Both the position numbers and the translations under genes were made by a program. The notes under the pieces are model-generated. The model was given only the letters and a program-made list of their open reading frames with translations. It ran no database searches and was not told the origin of the DNA. Shown one piece after another: positions 52,724-59,769 of a DNA stretch of 59,769 bases (positions are counted from its first letter, which is position 1; each line of letters begins with the position of its first letter). Source of the stretch: Streptomyces sp. OR43 (GTDB lineage Bacteria > Actinomycetota > Actinomycetes > Streptomycetales > Streptomycetaceae); assembly GCF_008042275.1 (NCBI RefSeq), contig NZ_RDBK01000023.1, forward strand, positions 1 to 59,769, in the 5' to 3' direction.

Positions 52724-53644
52724 ATGTCCAAGGCGTACGTGTTCACCCGCAACGGCGGACCGGAGGTGGAGGCGCTCGTCGACCAGGACGTGCCCGTCCC
52801 CGGTCCCGGGGAACTGCTCGTGGCCGTCCGGGCGGCAGGGGTCAACCCGGTGGACTGGAAGCTGCGCACCGGGTACACCCGGCCGGGCAGTGTGCCGCAG
52901 TCGTTTCCCACGGTCTTCGGCAGCGAGGCCGCGGGGGTCGTCGAGGCGACCGGCCCGGGCGTCGAGGGGTTCGCGGTCGGGGACGAGGTCTTCGGCAACC
53001 CGGTGACGGGCGGGTACGCCGAGCGCACCCTGCTGCCCGTCGCCGTGACCGCCCACAAACCGGCCTCGCTCCCGTTCGCCGACGCGGCGGTGCTGCCGGT
53101 CGCGGCGGCCACGGCCTATGACGGGGTGCGCCAGCTCGGCCTCGCCCCGGGGGCCACGCTGCTGGTCACGGGAGCCGGCGGAGGGGTCGGGAGCGCCGCC
53201 GTGCAGATCGCACACCATGCGGGCGTTCAGGTCATCGGCGTCGCGAGCGCGGCCAAGAAGGAGTTCGTCGAGTCGCTCGGCGCGCTCCACGTGGAATCCG
53301 GCGCGGGACTCGCCGAGCGGGTACGGGCCGCGGCACCCGGCGGCATCGACGCGGTCTACGACCTGGCCGGCGGCGACACCCTGCGCGAGGCGGCCTCGCT
53401 GGTCGCAGACCCGGCCCGGCTGATCAGCGCCGGCGACAAGCCACTGGTGGCCGAGCTCGGCGGGGCGCCCGTCGAACGGGCCCGCACCGCCGCGGTGCTC
53501 GACGCGGTGGCGGCCCTCGTCGTCTCCGGCGCCCTGCGTACGCACATCACCCGGACCCACCCGCTCACCGCGGCGAGCGAGGCGCTGCGCGCGGTGGAGG
53601 AGGGCCATGCCCTCGGGAAGACCGTGATCGAGGTGACCGCATGA
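52724..53644 (+). CDS. Zinc-independent NADP oxidoreductase (quinone oxidoreductase type)
   Basis: A 306-residue medium-chain dehydrogenase/reductase of the zinc-less class, from ATG 52724 with GAGAGGGAG upstream. The GroES-like N-terminal part has VRAAGVNPVDWKLRTGY and GSEAAGVVEATGPGVEGF, where zinc ligands of alcohol dehydrogenases are missing. The nucleotide-binding loop LVTGAGGGVGSAAVQIAHHAG is at about residue 150. It probably reduces quinones or enals with NADPH. The downstream GNAT gene overlaps its stop by four bases (ATGA). Confidence 0.92.
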   Translation: MSKAYVFTRNGGPEVEALVDQDVPVPGPGELLVAVRAAGVNPVDWKLRTGYTRPGSVPQSFPTVFGSEAAGVVEATGPGVEGFAVGDEVFGNPVTGGYAERTLLPVAVTAHKPASLPFADAAVLPVAAATAYDGVRQLGLAPGATLLVTGAGGGVGSAAVQIAHHAGVQVIGVASAAKKEFVESLGALHVESGAGLAERVRAAAPGGIDAVYDLAGGDTLREAASLVADPARLISAGDKPLVAELGGAPVERARTAAVLDAVAALVVSGALRTHITRTHPLTAASEALRAVEEGHALGKTVIEVTA

Positions 53645-54405
53645 CCGGGTCCGCCACCCCCCACAGTGCTGCGCACCCCCTCGACGACCCGGTGGGCTCG
53701 GCGCTGCGGGGGCCGCACGCCCACTTCGCCGAGCGCCGCGGCCGCATTCTGCGCTACCCGCCGTCCGTCACCCCCTGGCTCGCCCTTCCGGACCGGCCCG
53801 AGGCCGCCGACTGGGCCGATGCGGCCGCGCTCGCCGGGCCCGGCGGCATCGTCACCGTCACCGCTTTCCGCGAGCGGCCACCGGAGGACTGGGAGGTCGT
53901 CTTCGACGCCGAGGGCGTCCAGCTGGTCGACGTGGCGGTCGAGGCGGCCCCCTGCGCGGAGGCCGTCCGGCTCGGCCCCGCCGATGTGCCGGAGATGCTG
54001 GACCTGGTCGCACGGACCCGGCCAGGACCCTTCGAGACCCGCACCGTCGAGCTCGGCACCTACCTCGGAGTGCGGCGCGACGGGGTGCTCGTCGCCATGG
54101 CCGGTGAGCGCATGCGCCCGCCCGGCTGGAGCGAGATCAGCGGGGTCTGCACGGACGAGTCGGTCCGCGGGCAGGGACTCGCCGGCGGACTCGTGCGGGC
54201 CGTCGCCCACGAGATCCGGGCGCGCGGCGAAACGCCCTTCCTGCACGCCGCCGCGTCCAACACCAACGCCGTCCGGCTCTACGAGTCGCTGGGCTTCGCC
54301 CTCCGTCGCCGCACACCGTTCCTCTCGGCGATCGTCCCGGCGCACCCGCCGGTACGTGTGCCCGGCTCCGACCGGGACGACGTCCGTGAGGCGGCCACGC
54401 GCTGA
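53641..54405 (+). CDS. GNAT-family N-acetyltransferase with N-terminal extension
   Basis: A 254-residue protein translationally coupled to the oxidoreductase gene. The N-terminal half (LRGPHAHFAERRGRILRYPP, WLALPDRPEAADWADAAALA) is an extension seen in FR47/Gcn5-like members. The acetyl-CoA motif DESVRGQGLAGGLVRAVAHE lies at about residue 178 and NTNAVRLYESLGF near 208. Substrate unknown. Confidence 0.88.
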   Translation: MTGSATPHSAAHPLDDPVGSALRGPHAHFAERRGRILRYPPSVTPWLALPDRPEAADWADAAALAGPGGIVTVTAFRERPPEDWEVVFDAEGVQLVDVAVEAAPCAEAVRLGPADVPEMLDLVARTRPGPFETRTVELGTYLGVRRDGVLVAMAGERMRPPGWSEISGVCTDESVRGQGLAGGLVRAVAHEIRARGETPFLHAAASNTNAVRLYESLGFALRRRTPFLSAIVPAHPPVRVPGSDRDDVREAATR

Positions 54406-54451
54406 TCGCGGAGGTCCCGGGTCCCCGCGGGCGCGGAAGGTCCGTGCCCCG

Positions 54452-54480
54452 CCTTCGGCCCGTGAGCCGCGGGCCGAAGG
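54452..54480. terminator. Hairpin terminator after the oxidoreductase/GNAT pair
   Basis: CCTTCGGCCCG (54452-54462) pairs with CGGGCCGAAGG (54470-54480), a perfect 11-bp stem with a 7-base loop, 47 bases after the GNAT stop. Confidence 0.75.
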
Positions 54481-54609
54481 TCCCCGCCGGTTCTCGGGAC
54501 CTTCGGCGCGGCGTGTGAGGCCGTAAGCCTCGTGTGCCACCCGCCGCGTCTCGGGTGCACTGGAAACGAACGCCGGCGCAGGGCCGGCTGATCCCGGGAG
54601 GAGACGGCC

Positions 54610-55824
54610 GTGACGATCGGGCTCCAGCAGCTGACGGCGACGCGCGGAGCGGAGCTCAACAGCGCGGAGACGGGCGAGGCGGCCGTTCGGGCGTCGAGGG
54701 TCGGCAACCTGGCGCTGTCCTGCGGCGTGGCGTTGCTGACCGCCGTGATCGTCCTCCTCGACATGTGGTCCGGCGACGAACTGCGCATCGTGCCGCTGCT
54801 GGTCGTCGTGCCCGCCCTCGTCTCCGTGTTCGGGACGATCCGGCAGACCGTGGGGGTGGCCTCCTGGATCATGGTGGTGGTCGTCACCTCGCGCCTGGTC
54901 ACGGGCGGCACGTTCTGGGACGTCACCAGCAGCCTCATCTTCACGGTGCTGGCCTGTTTCCTCGGTGTCGGCGCCTGCGCGCTGCGCATCCGCCATGCCA
55001 CCGAGATAGCCAGGCTGCGCTCCGCTGCCGTCGCGCTGCAGCGCCAGATCCTGCGCCCGCTGCCCATCGTGACCGACCACGTGGCCGCCCACGGCACCTA
55101 TGCGCCGATCGAGGAGGACCGCCTGGTCGGCGGTGACATCTACGAGGTCGTGTCGTCGCCCTACGGAACCCGGGTGATCATCGGGGACGTCCAGGGCAAG
55201 GGGCTCGCCGCGATCGGGGCCGGCTTCGCCGTACTCGGCGCGTTCCGTGAGGCGGCCATCCGCGAGCCCAGCCTGACCGGGGTCGCCGACGCCCTGGAGG
55301 ACGCGGTCGCCCGGCACAACGCCTTCTCCGCGCAGACCGGCGAGATCGAACGTTTCGTCACCGCGCTGGTGCTCGGCTTCGACGGTGACGGACGCGTCCA
55401 GGCCGTCAACTGCGGACATCTGCCGCCCCGCCTGCTGCACGACGGTGTGGCCTGTCCCGTCCCGCTGCGCCGCACCTCGGTGCCGCTGGGCCTGGCCGAC
55501 CTCAGCGGCGAGGCGCGTGTCACCGAATGGCTGGACTTCCCCGCCGACGCGACGCTGCTGATGTTCACCGACGGTGTGACGGAGGCCCGTGACGCGGCGG
55601 GAGCCTTCTACCCGCTGGACTCCCGGCTGGGCCACTGGGCCCACCACGGTCCCCGGGAACTGCTCGACGCGCTCCACCGCGACCTGGAGGAGTTCTCGGG
55701 CGGTGTGCGGCGTGACGACATCGCCGTGCTCGCCGTGCGGCGGGAGCCGTTCGGCAGCCCTGTCCGGCCCGAGTGCCGCAACCGCGGCGCGAGGCGGGCC
55801 GCAGCGGTGGTCAGCGGCCGCTGA
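54610..55824 (+). CDS. Membrane-bound PP2C/SpoIIE-type protein phosphatase
   Basis: A 404-residue protein from GTG 54610 with GGGAGGAG upstream. Four hydrophobic helices occupy residues about 35-130. A linker helix (RLRSAAVALQRQILRPLP) and the SpoIIE/RsbU-type phosphatase domain follow at about 160-375: VGGDIYEVV with metal-binding Asp, IIGDVQGKGLAAIGAGF, NCGHLPPRLL, LLMFTDGVTEARD and the late GGVRRDDIAVLAVR. Such enzymes dephosphorylate anti-anti-sigma factors in partner-switching pathways that control SigB-type sigma factors. No partner genes are adjacent; the SigB-type gene 11 kb away may or may not be linked. Confidence 0.92.
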   Translation: MTIGLQQLTATRGAELNSAETGEAAVRASRVGNLALSCGVALLTAVIVLLDMWSGDELRIVPLLVVVPALVSVFGTIRQTVGVASWIMVVVVTSRLVTGGTFWDVTSSLIFTVLACFLGVGACALRIRHATEIARLRSAAVALQRQILRPLPIVTDHVAAHGTYAPIEEDRLVGGDIYEVVSSPYGTRVIIGDVQGKGLAAIGAGFAVLGAFREAAIREPSLTGVADALEDAVARHNAFSAQTGEIERFVTALVLGFDGDGRVQAVNCGHLPPRLLHDGVACPVPLRRTSVPLGLADLSGEARVTEWLDFPADATLLMFTDGVTEARDAAGAFYPLDSRLGHWAHHGPRELLDALHRDLEEFSGGVRRDDIAVLAVRREPFGSPVRPECRNRGARRAAAVVSGR

Positions 55825-55868
55825 CGGCGCCGGATCCGGCCCGTGGGGGCAGGTGCGCACCCCTGTTC

Positions 55869-55902
55869 ATGTCCCGACGAGACTTATGTCGCGTCGGGAC
55901 AT
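55869..55902. promoter_or_regulatory. TetR operator: 10-bp inverted repeat
   Basis: ATGTCCCGAC (55869-55878) and GTCGGGACAT (55893-55902), perfect arms around 14 bases, in the 99-base gap before the TetR gene. The site lies upstream of and adjacent to the presumed promoter, which fits autoregulation of the TetR-SDR pair. Confidence 0.8.
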
Positions 55903-55911
55903 TTTTGGGTG

Positions 55912-55917
55912 TACGGT
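55912..55917 (+). promoter_or_regulatory. Possible -10 box for a leaderless TetR transcript
   Basis: TACGGT is followed by six bases and the ATG of the TetR gene, and no Shine-Dalgarno sequence precedes that ATG. The spacing suggests transcription begins at the start codon. A -35 element could not be identified. Confidence 0.4.
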
Positions 55918-55923
55918 GCAGAT

Positions 55924-56592
55924 ATGAACCGGGAACGGAAGACCCCGGAGAGGCGGAGCCGCAAGGCGCGCCGGACCCGGGACACACTGGCCCAGGCCGC
56001 GTTCGAGCTCGTGCTCGACAGGGGCCTGCGGGACGTCACGGTCGAGGAGATCGCGGAACGCGCCGACGTCGACCGCCGTACCTTCAGCCGGTACTTCGCG
56101 AGCAAGGAGGCCGCCGTCCTGGACTCCGTCCGGGGTGACGGCGACCGGATCAACGACGCGCTGCGGGCCCGGCCCGCCGGCGAACCCCCGCTCACCGCGT
56201 ACTGCCGGGCCGTCCTGGACTGGCTGGCGGATCCCGAAGCGGAGGCCTGGCACCGCCGCCCGAGGATCTTCGAACTGCTGGTCCTCGCCGAGCAGGAGCC
56301 GACCCTCTACGCGGCGTTCCACCACATCAGGGTGGACGCCCAGGAGGACTCGGTCGCCATCGTCGCCGACCGGCTCGGAGCCGACCCGCGGCAGGACATC
56401 CGCCCCGCCGTGACGGTCGCCGCCGGAGCCGGAGCGCTGCTCGCCGCCCAGACCGCCTGGGTGCGCGGGGGCTGCCCCGACGAGTTGCCCCAACTGGTCG
56501 AGCAGGCATTCGGCGCCCTTTCGGCAGAGCTCGTCCAGGAGCCCGCAGGACCGGCGTCACACAGCACCACGGAAGGAAACGGAACACCATGA
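55924..56592 (+). CDS. TetR-family transcriptional regulator
   Basis: A 222-residue regulator from ATG 55924. The N-terminal helix-turn-helix at about residues 17-65 (TRDTLAQAAFELVLDRGLRD, VTVEEIAERADVDRRTFSRY, FASKEAA) is clear; the longer frame upstream lies in the operator and is not used. The C-terminal ligand-binding part (about 75-205) belongs to the MftR-type TetR_C group (FELLVLAEQEPTLYAAFHHI). It is coupled by an ATGA overlap to the short-chain dehydrogenase gene and has a perfect inverted repeat upstream, so it likely controls itself and that gene. Confidence 0.92.
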   Translation: MNRERKTPERRSRKARRTRDTLAQAAFELVLDRGLRDVTVEEIAERADVDRRTFSRYFASKEAAVLDSVRGDGDRINDALRARPAGEPPLTAYCRAVLDWLADPEAEAWHRRPRIFELLVLAEQEPTLYAAFHHIRVDAQEDSVAIVADRLGADPRQDIRPAVTVAAGAGALLAAQTAWVRGGCPDELPQLVEQAFGALSAELVQEPAGPASHSTTEGNGTP

Positions 56593-57362
56593 GCACCACC
56601 CCCACCCCCGCCGACCAGGAATTCGCCGGCCGCACCGCCCTCGTCACCGGAGGAGCGTCCGGCATCGGCCTGGCGCTGGCCCACCGGCTCGCCGCCTCCG
56701 GCGCGTCCGTCGTCGTGGCCGACTACGACGAGAAGAGTGCCCGCAAGGCCGTCGCCGAGCTGGAGAGCGCCGGAGCCAGGGCCGCAGCCGTGGCGATGGA
56801 CGTCACCGACCCCGCCTCCGTCGAAGCGGGTGTGCGGTTCGCCGTCGACACCTTCGGCGCCCTGCACCTCGCCGTGAACAACGCCGGCATCGGCGGGCCG
56901 AGCAGCCCGACCGGCGAGTACGCCGTCGAGGACTGGAACCGGGTCGTCGCCACCAACCTGAGCGGCGTCTTCTACTCGATGCGCTACGAACTCCCCGCCA
57001 TCGTCGCCGCGGGCGGCGGCGCGATCGTCAACATGTCGTCGATCCTCGGCACCAACGGCTTCGCGGGCTCACCCGCGTACGTCGCGGCCAAGCACGGGGT
57101 CGTCGGCCTCACCAAGACGGCGGCCCTCGAATACGCCGCACAGAACGTCCGCGTCAACGCGGTCGGCCCCGGCTTCATCGACACCCCGCTGCTGCGCAAC
57201 ACCGAGGGCCCGGCCCGCGACCACCTGATCTCGCTGCACCCGGCTGGGCGCCTCGGGACGGCGGAGGAAGTGGCGGAGCTCGCCGCCTTCCTGCTCTCCG
57301 ACCGCGCCTCCTTCATCCACGGCAGCTACCACCTGGTGGACGGCGGCTACTCCGCCTCCTGA
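56589..57362 (+). CDS. Short-chain dehydrogenase/reductase (classical SDR)
   Basis: A 257-residue NAD(P)-dependent oxidoreductase. The cofactor motif TGGASGIG lies at about residues 20-27, NNAG at about 97-100, and the catalytic Tyr164 and Lys168 in YVAAK with Ser upstream in NMSSILG. The C-terminal VDGGYSAS is typical. Start overlaps the TetR stop (ATGA), so it is probably the regulator's target. Substrate unknown. Confidence 0.93.
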   Translation: MSTTPTPADQEFAGRTALVTGGASGIGLALAHRLAASGASVVVADYDEKSARKAVAELESAGARAAAVAMDVTDPASVEAGVRFAVDTFGALHLAVNNAGIGGPSSPTGEYAVEDWNRVVATNLSGVFYSMRYELPAIVAAGGGAIVNMSSILGTNGFAGSPAYVAAKHGVVGLTKTAALEYAAQNVRVNAVGPGFIDTPLLRNTEGPARDHLISLHPAGRLGTAEEVAELAAFLLSDRASFIHGSYHLVDGGYSAS

Positions 57363-57420
57363 GTGGCGGTCGGGGGACAGGGGGGCGAGAAATGGAGCAG
57401 GAGAGGTCAAGGAGGACCCC

Positions 57421-58461
57421 ATGAAAGCCGTTCAGTACCGCGAAGTCGGCGCCGCACCCGAAGTCGTCACCGTCCCCGACCCGGAACCCGGCCCCGGACA
57501 GGTGCTGCTGAAGGTCACCGCGGCAGGCGTCTGCCACTCGGACATCGCGGTGATGAGCTGGCCCGCCGACCAGTTCCCCTACCCGCTGCCGCTCACCCTG
57601 GGCCACGAGGGCGTCGGCACCGTCGCCGCCCTCGGCGACGGCGTCAGCGGTCTCACGGTCGGCGAGTCCGTGGCCGTCTACGGCCCGTGGGGCTGCGGCA
57701 CGTGCGTCAAGTGCGCGGAAGGCAAGGAGAACTACTGCCTGCGGGCCGCGGAACTCGGCATCAACCCGCCCGGGCTCGGCTCGCCCGGTGCCATGGCCGA
57801 GTACATGATCGTCGACGACCCGCGCCATCTGGTCCCGCTCGGTGACCTCGACCCCGTGCAGGCCGTACCGCTCACCGACGCCGGCCTCACCCCGTACCAC
57901 GCGATCAAGCGCTCCCTGCCGAAGCTCGTGCCCGGCGCTACCGCCGTCGTCATCGGTACCGGCGGCCTCGGTCACGTCGCCATCCAGCTCCTGCGCGCCA
58001 TGACGGCGGTCCGGGTCATCGCCCTCGACGTCACGGACGACAAGCTCGCCCTGGCCCGCGAGGTCGGCGCACACGAGACCGTCCTGTCCGACGAGCACGC
58101 CGCGGCCCGGATCCGCGAACTGACCGGCGGCATCGGCGCCCAGGTCGTCCTCGACTTCGTCGGAGCCCCCCCGACCGTCGCCACGGCCGGAGCCTGCGCC
58201 TCCATCGACTCCGACGTCACCATCGTCGGCATCGGCGGCGGAAGCCTGCCGGTGGGCTTCGGTTCCCTGCCGTTCAGCACGACGGTGACCGCCCCCTACT
58301 GGGGATCCCGCTCCGAGCTGGCCGAAGTCCTCGACCTGGCCCACGCGGGCGCGGTGAAGGTCCACGTCGAGACGTACTCCCTGGACGAGGCGCCGCTGGC
58401 GTACGAGCGGCTGCACGACGGCCGGATCAACGGCCGGGCGGTCATCCTTCCCCACGGCTGA
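57421..58461 (+). CDS. Zinc-dependent alcohol dehydrogenase
   Basis: A 346-residue medium-chain alcohol dehydrogenase from ATG 57421 with AAGGAGG upstream. Catalytic zinc ligands are Cys38 (GVCHSD), His62 and Glu63 (LGHEG). The structural zinc cluster Cys92, Cys95, Cys98 and Cys106 is complete. The nucleotide-binding loop GTGGLGHVAIQLLRAM lies near residue 180. It resembles AdhP/AdhA-type enzymes oxidising primary or secondary alcohols with NAD. It follows the SDR gene by 58 bases, so it may belong to the TetR-controlled unit. Confidence 0.93.
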   Translation: MKAVQYREVGAAPEVVTVPDPEPGPGQVLLKVTAAGVCHSDIAVMSWPADQFPYPLPLTLGHEGVGTVAALGDGVSGLTVGESVAVYGPWGCGTCVKCAEGKENYCLRAAELGINPPGLGSPGAMAEYMIVDDPRHLVPLGDLDPVQAVPLTDAGLTPYHAIKRSLPKLVPGATAVVIGTGGLGHVAIQLLRAMTAVRVIALDVTDDKLALAREVGAHETVLSDEHAAARIRELTGGIGAQVVLDFVGAPPTVATAGACASIDSDVTIVGIGGGSLPVGFGSLPFSTTVTAPYWGSRSELAEVLDLAHAGAVKVHVETYSLDEAPLAYERLHDGRINGRAVILPHG

Positions 58462-58577
58462 CCGGCACCGGCTGCCCTTCCGGTATGACCCTGCGGGCCA
58501 TCGCACACCGTGCGCCGGCCCGCATCGTCATACCCGCGACCGATGCGCACCGCACCGGGCGGCGGGATACTGCCCGT

Positions 58578-58892
58578 ATGGAATTCGCCGCCCTGATGAC
58601 GCTGCCCGTACTGGTCATCGGTCTGACCGTGCTCGCCCTGCTGGACCAGCTGATGCTCCGGGCAGGACGCGCCGGTCTCCTGCCGTGGCGCAACAGCGCC
58701 CGACAGGGCCAGGTATCGGCGACCGGGTTCGAGCAACTGCACGCGACGTTCTCACCCGGCAAGCAGAGCGAGCTCAAGGAGCGCCAGAGCGCGCTGCTGC
58801 TGCGCGACGACGAGGAGGACGGCGCCCCGCCGCACCGCTCCACCGTCGACCTCGACGGCGGCCTCGCCGTCATCCGCCTCCGCCGGCGGTGA
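58578..58892 (+). CDS. DUF6191-type small membrane protein
   Basis: A 104-residue protein from ATG 58578. A single N-terminal membrane helix (LMTLPVLVIGLTVLALLDQL) is followed by a cytoplasmic tail with the conserved segment FEQLHATFSPGKQSELKERQ. I recognise this as the actinobacterial DUF6191 family, of unknown function. The start was chosen at the hydrophobic segment; no ribosome-binding site precedes it, and a GATACT box ends 7 bases upstream, which would fit a leaderless transcript. The upstream extension of the frame to 58485 is not supported. Confidence 0.75.
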   Translation: MEFAALMTLPVLVIGLTVLALLDQLMLRAGRAGLLPWRNSARQGQVSATGFEQLHATFSPGKQSELKERQSALLLRDDEEDGAPPHRSTVDLDGGLAVIRLRRR

Positions 58893-58905
58893 CGCGCGGG
58901 CCCGC

Positions 58906-59622
58906 TCAAGGGCCGGGCGGATATCCGCCCACCAGACCGGTCTCGTAGGCCACGATCACCAGCTGCGCACGGTCACGCGCCCGGAGCTTCGCCAGCAGCC
59001 TCCCGATGTGCGTCTTGACCGTGGCCAGGCTCAGGCACAGATGCTCCGCCAGTTCGGTGTTGGACAGGCCGCGGGCGACCAGACCGAGGACCTCCAGCTC
59101 GCGATCGGTGACGCCGTCGAGCGTTCGGGCGGGCGGCCGGCCCGGTTCCGGCCGGCGGGCGAACTCGGAGATCAGCCGGCGGGTGACGGAGGGAGCCAGC
59201 AGGGAGTCGCCGGCGGCGACGACGGAGATGGCCCTGAGGACCTCCGGCGGCGGCGTGTCCTTGAGGAGGAAGCCCGCCGCACCCGCGCGCAGGGCGCCGT
59301 AGACGTACTCGTCCAGATCGAAGGTGGTCAGGATGAGCACCCGGACGCCGGCCGTGGCCGGGTCGGAGCAGATCCGGCGAGTGGCCTCGATGCCGTCGAG
59401 GCCGGGCATCCGGATGTCCATCAGGACGACGTCCGGCTGCTCGCGGCGAGCGAGGTCGACCGCCTCGGATCCGTCCGCGGCTTCGCCCACGGCCCTCAGG
59501 CCGGGGGTGTGGTCGACCAGGATGCGGAAGCTGCCGCGGACCATGGCCTGATCGTCGGCGACCAGGACGCGGACGGGTCCGGGCCCGTCCGGTGCGGCGG
59601 GCGCGTCGGCCGGCCCGGTCAT
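58906..59622 (-). CDS. NarL/LuxR-type two-component response regulator
   Basis: A 238-residue response regulator from ATG 59622. The receiver domain (about residues 16-135) has the acidic pair Asp23/Asp24, the phospho-acceptor Asp69 in LMDIRMPG, a Thr in ILTTFD and Lys in LLKDTPP. The C-terminal LuxR helix-turn-helix is at about 170-230 (LTDREL-type VTDRELEVLGLVARGLSN, TVKTHIGRLLAKL). The gene overlaps the stop of the upstream histidine kinase gene by four bases (ATGA), so the two form a two-component pair. Target genes are unknown. Confidence 0.95.
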   Translation of the reverse strand: MTGPADAPAAPDGPGPVRVLVADDQAMVRGSFRILVDHTPGLRAVGEAADGSEAVDLARREQPDVVLMDIRMPGLDGIEATRRICSDPATAGVRVLILTTFDLDEYVYGALRAGAAGFLLKDTPPPEVLRAISVVAAGDSLLAPSVTRRLISEFARRPEPGRPPARTLDGVTDRELEVLGLVARGLSNTELAEHLCLSLATVKTHIGRLLAKLRARDRAQLVIVAYETGLVGGYPPGP

Positions 59623-59768
59623 GCCGACTCCGGCGCGAGGGGAAGACGTACGGACACCGAGAAGCCGCCCTCCGGCAGGGGACCTGCCTTGACGCTCCCG
59701 CCGTACATGAGTGCCCGCTCCCGCATCCCGGCCAGACCGTGTCCGCCGGGCAGCTCCCCGGCGACGGG
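59619..59768 (-). CDS. Sensor histidine kinase, C-terminal fragment
   Basis: Only the last 49 residues fall in the window. They contain the G2 box of the HATPase_c domain (GGHGLAGMRERALMYGGSV) and the final strand GGFSVSVRLPLAP, typical of NarX/DesK-type HisKA_3 kinases. The stop overlaps the response regulator's start. The gene continues beyond the right edge. Confidence 0.88.
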   Translation of the reverse strand, partial: PVAGELPGGHGLAGMRERALMYGGSVKAGPLPEGGFSVSVRLPLAPESA

Positions 59769-59769
59769 C

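Overview
The window is very GC-rich DNA with strong G/C bias at third codon positions, frequent GTG starts, GTGA/ATGA stop-start overlaps, a SigB/F/G-type sigma factor, SpoIIE-type phosphatase, streptophobe and DUF6777/DUF6191 proteins. All of this points to a Streptomyces (or close relative) chromosome. I count about 47 protein genes, two of them cut by the window ends, one cobalamin riboswitch, several strong operator palindromes and many GC-rich hairpin terminators. I saw no tRNA, rRNA, IS element, prophage or CRISPR array.

Layout: (1) 1-8.8 kb: a truncated DUF6777 membrane-anchored protein whose outer end lies in a perfect 174-bp fold-back repeat (probable contig-end artefact), a streptophobe-type membrane protein, a secreted beta-propeller/Ig-like protein, and a Ser/Thr kinase / SH3-like protein / dual-FHA ABC exporter module (Rv1747-like). 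(2) 8.9-12.1 kb: phosphoglucomutase, a phosphopantetheinyl transferase and a GNAT. (3) 12.5-22.4 kb: a GH87 alpha-1,3-glucanase with three discoidin, two FN3, two CARDB and one CBM-like module, a solute-binding protein with two permeases and no ATPase, and a GH13 alpha-glucosidase; I read this as an alpha-1,3-glucan (mutan/pseudonigeran) utilisation locus. (4) 22.4-29.1 kb: small cupin, a GNAT with a perfect CebR box in its promoter, a signal-less TroA-like protein, a PfkB sugar kinase, a membrane protein and an acyl-CoA oxidase. (5) 29.1-32.3 kb: cobalamin riboswitch and btuFCD-like uptake operon; a cbiZ-like cobinamide salvage gene sits at 39.5 kb. (6) 32.5-41.1 kb: PRC-barrel/DUF2382 stress protein, an IclR regulator with a perfect operator, OPT transporter, M29-type aminopeptidase, a 20-bp x 8 tandem repeat, proline iminopeptidase, CbiZ and a hydroxyacid dehydrogenase. 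(7) 41.2-44.8 kb: Tat-exported molybdopterin oxidase, SigB-type sigma factor, XRE-cupin regulator. (8) 44.8-52.4 kb: oligopeptide ABC operon with an embedded S9 peptidase. (9) 52.7-59.8 kb: zinc-less oxidoreductase/GNAT pair, SpoIIE phosphatase, TetR-SDR pair with operator, zinc alcohol dehydrogenase, DUF6191 protein, and a NarL-type response regulator with the end of its histidine kinase.

The main functional themes are secreted polysaccharide breakdown coupled to oligosaccharide import, two peptide uptake/degradation systems, corrinoid salvage, and kinase-FHA signalling to an exporter. Everything here was read from sequence by eye; family names rest on motifs and remembered families, not on database searches.
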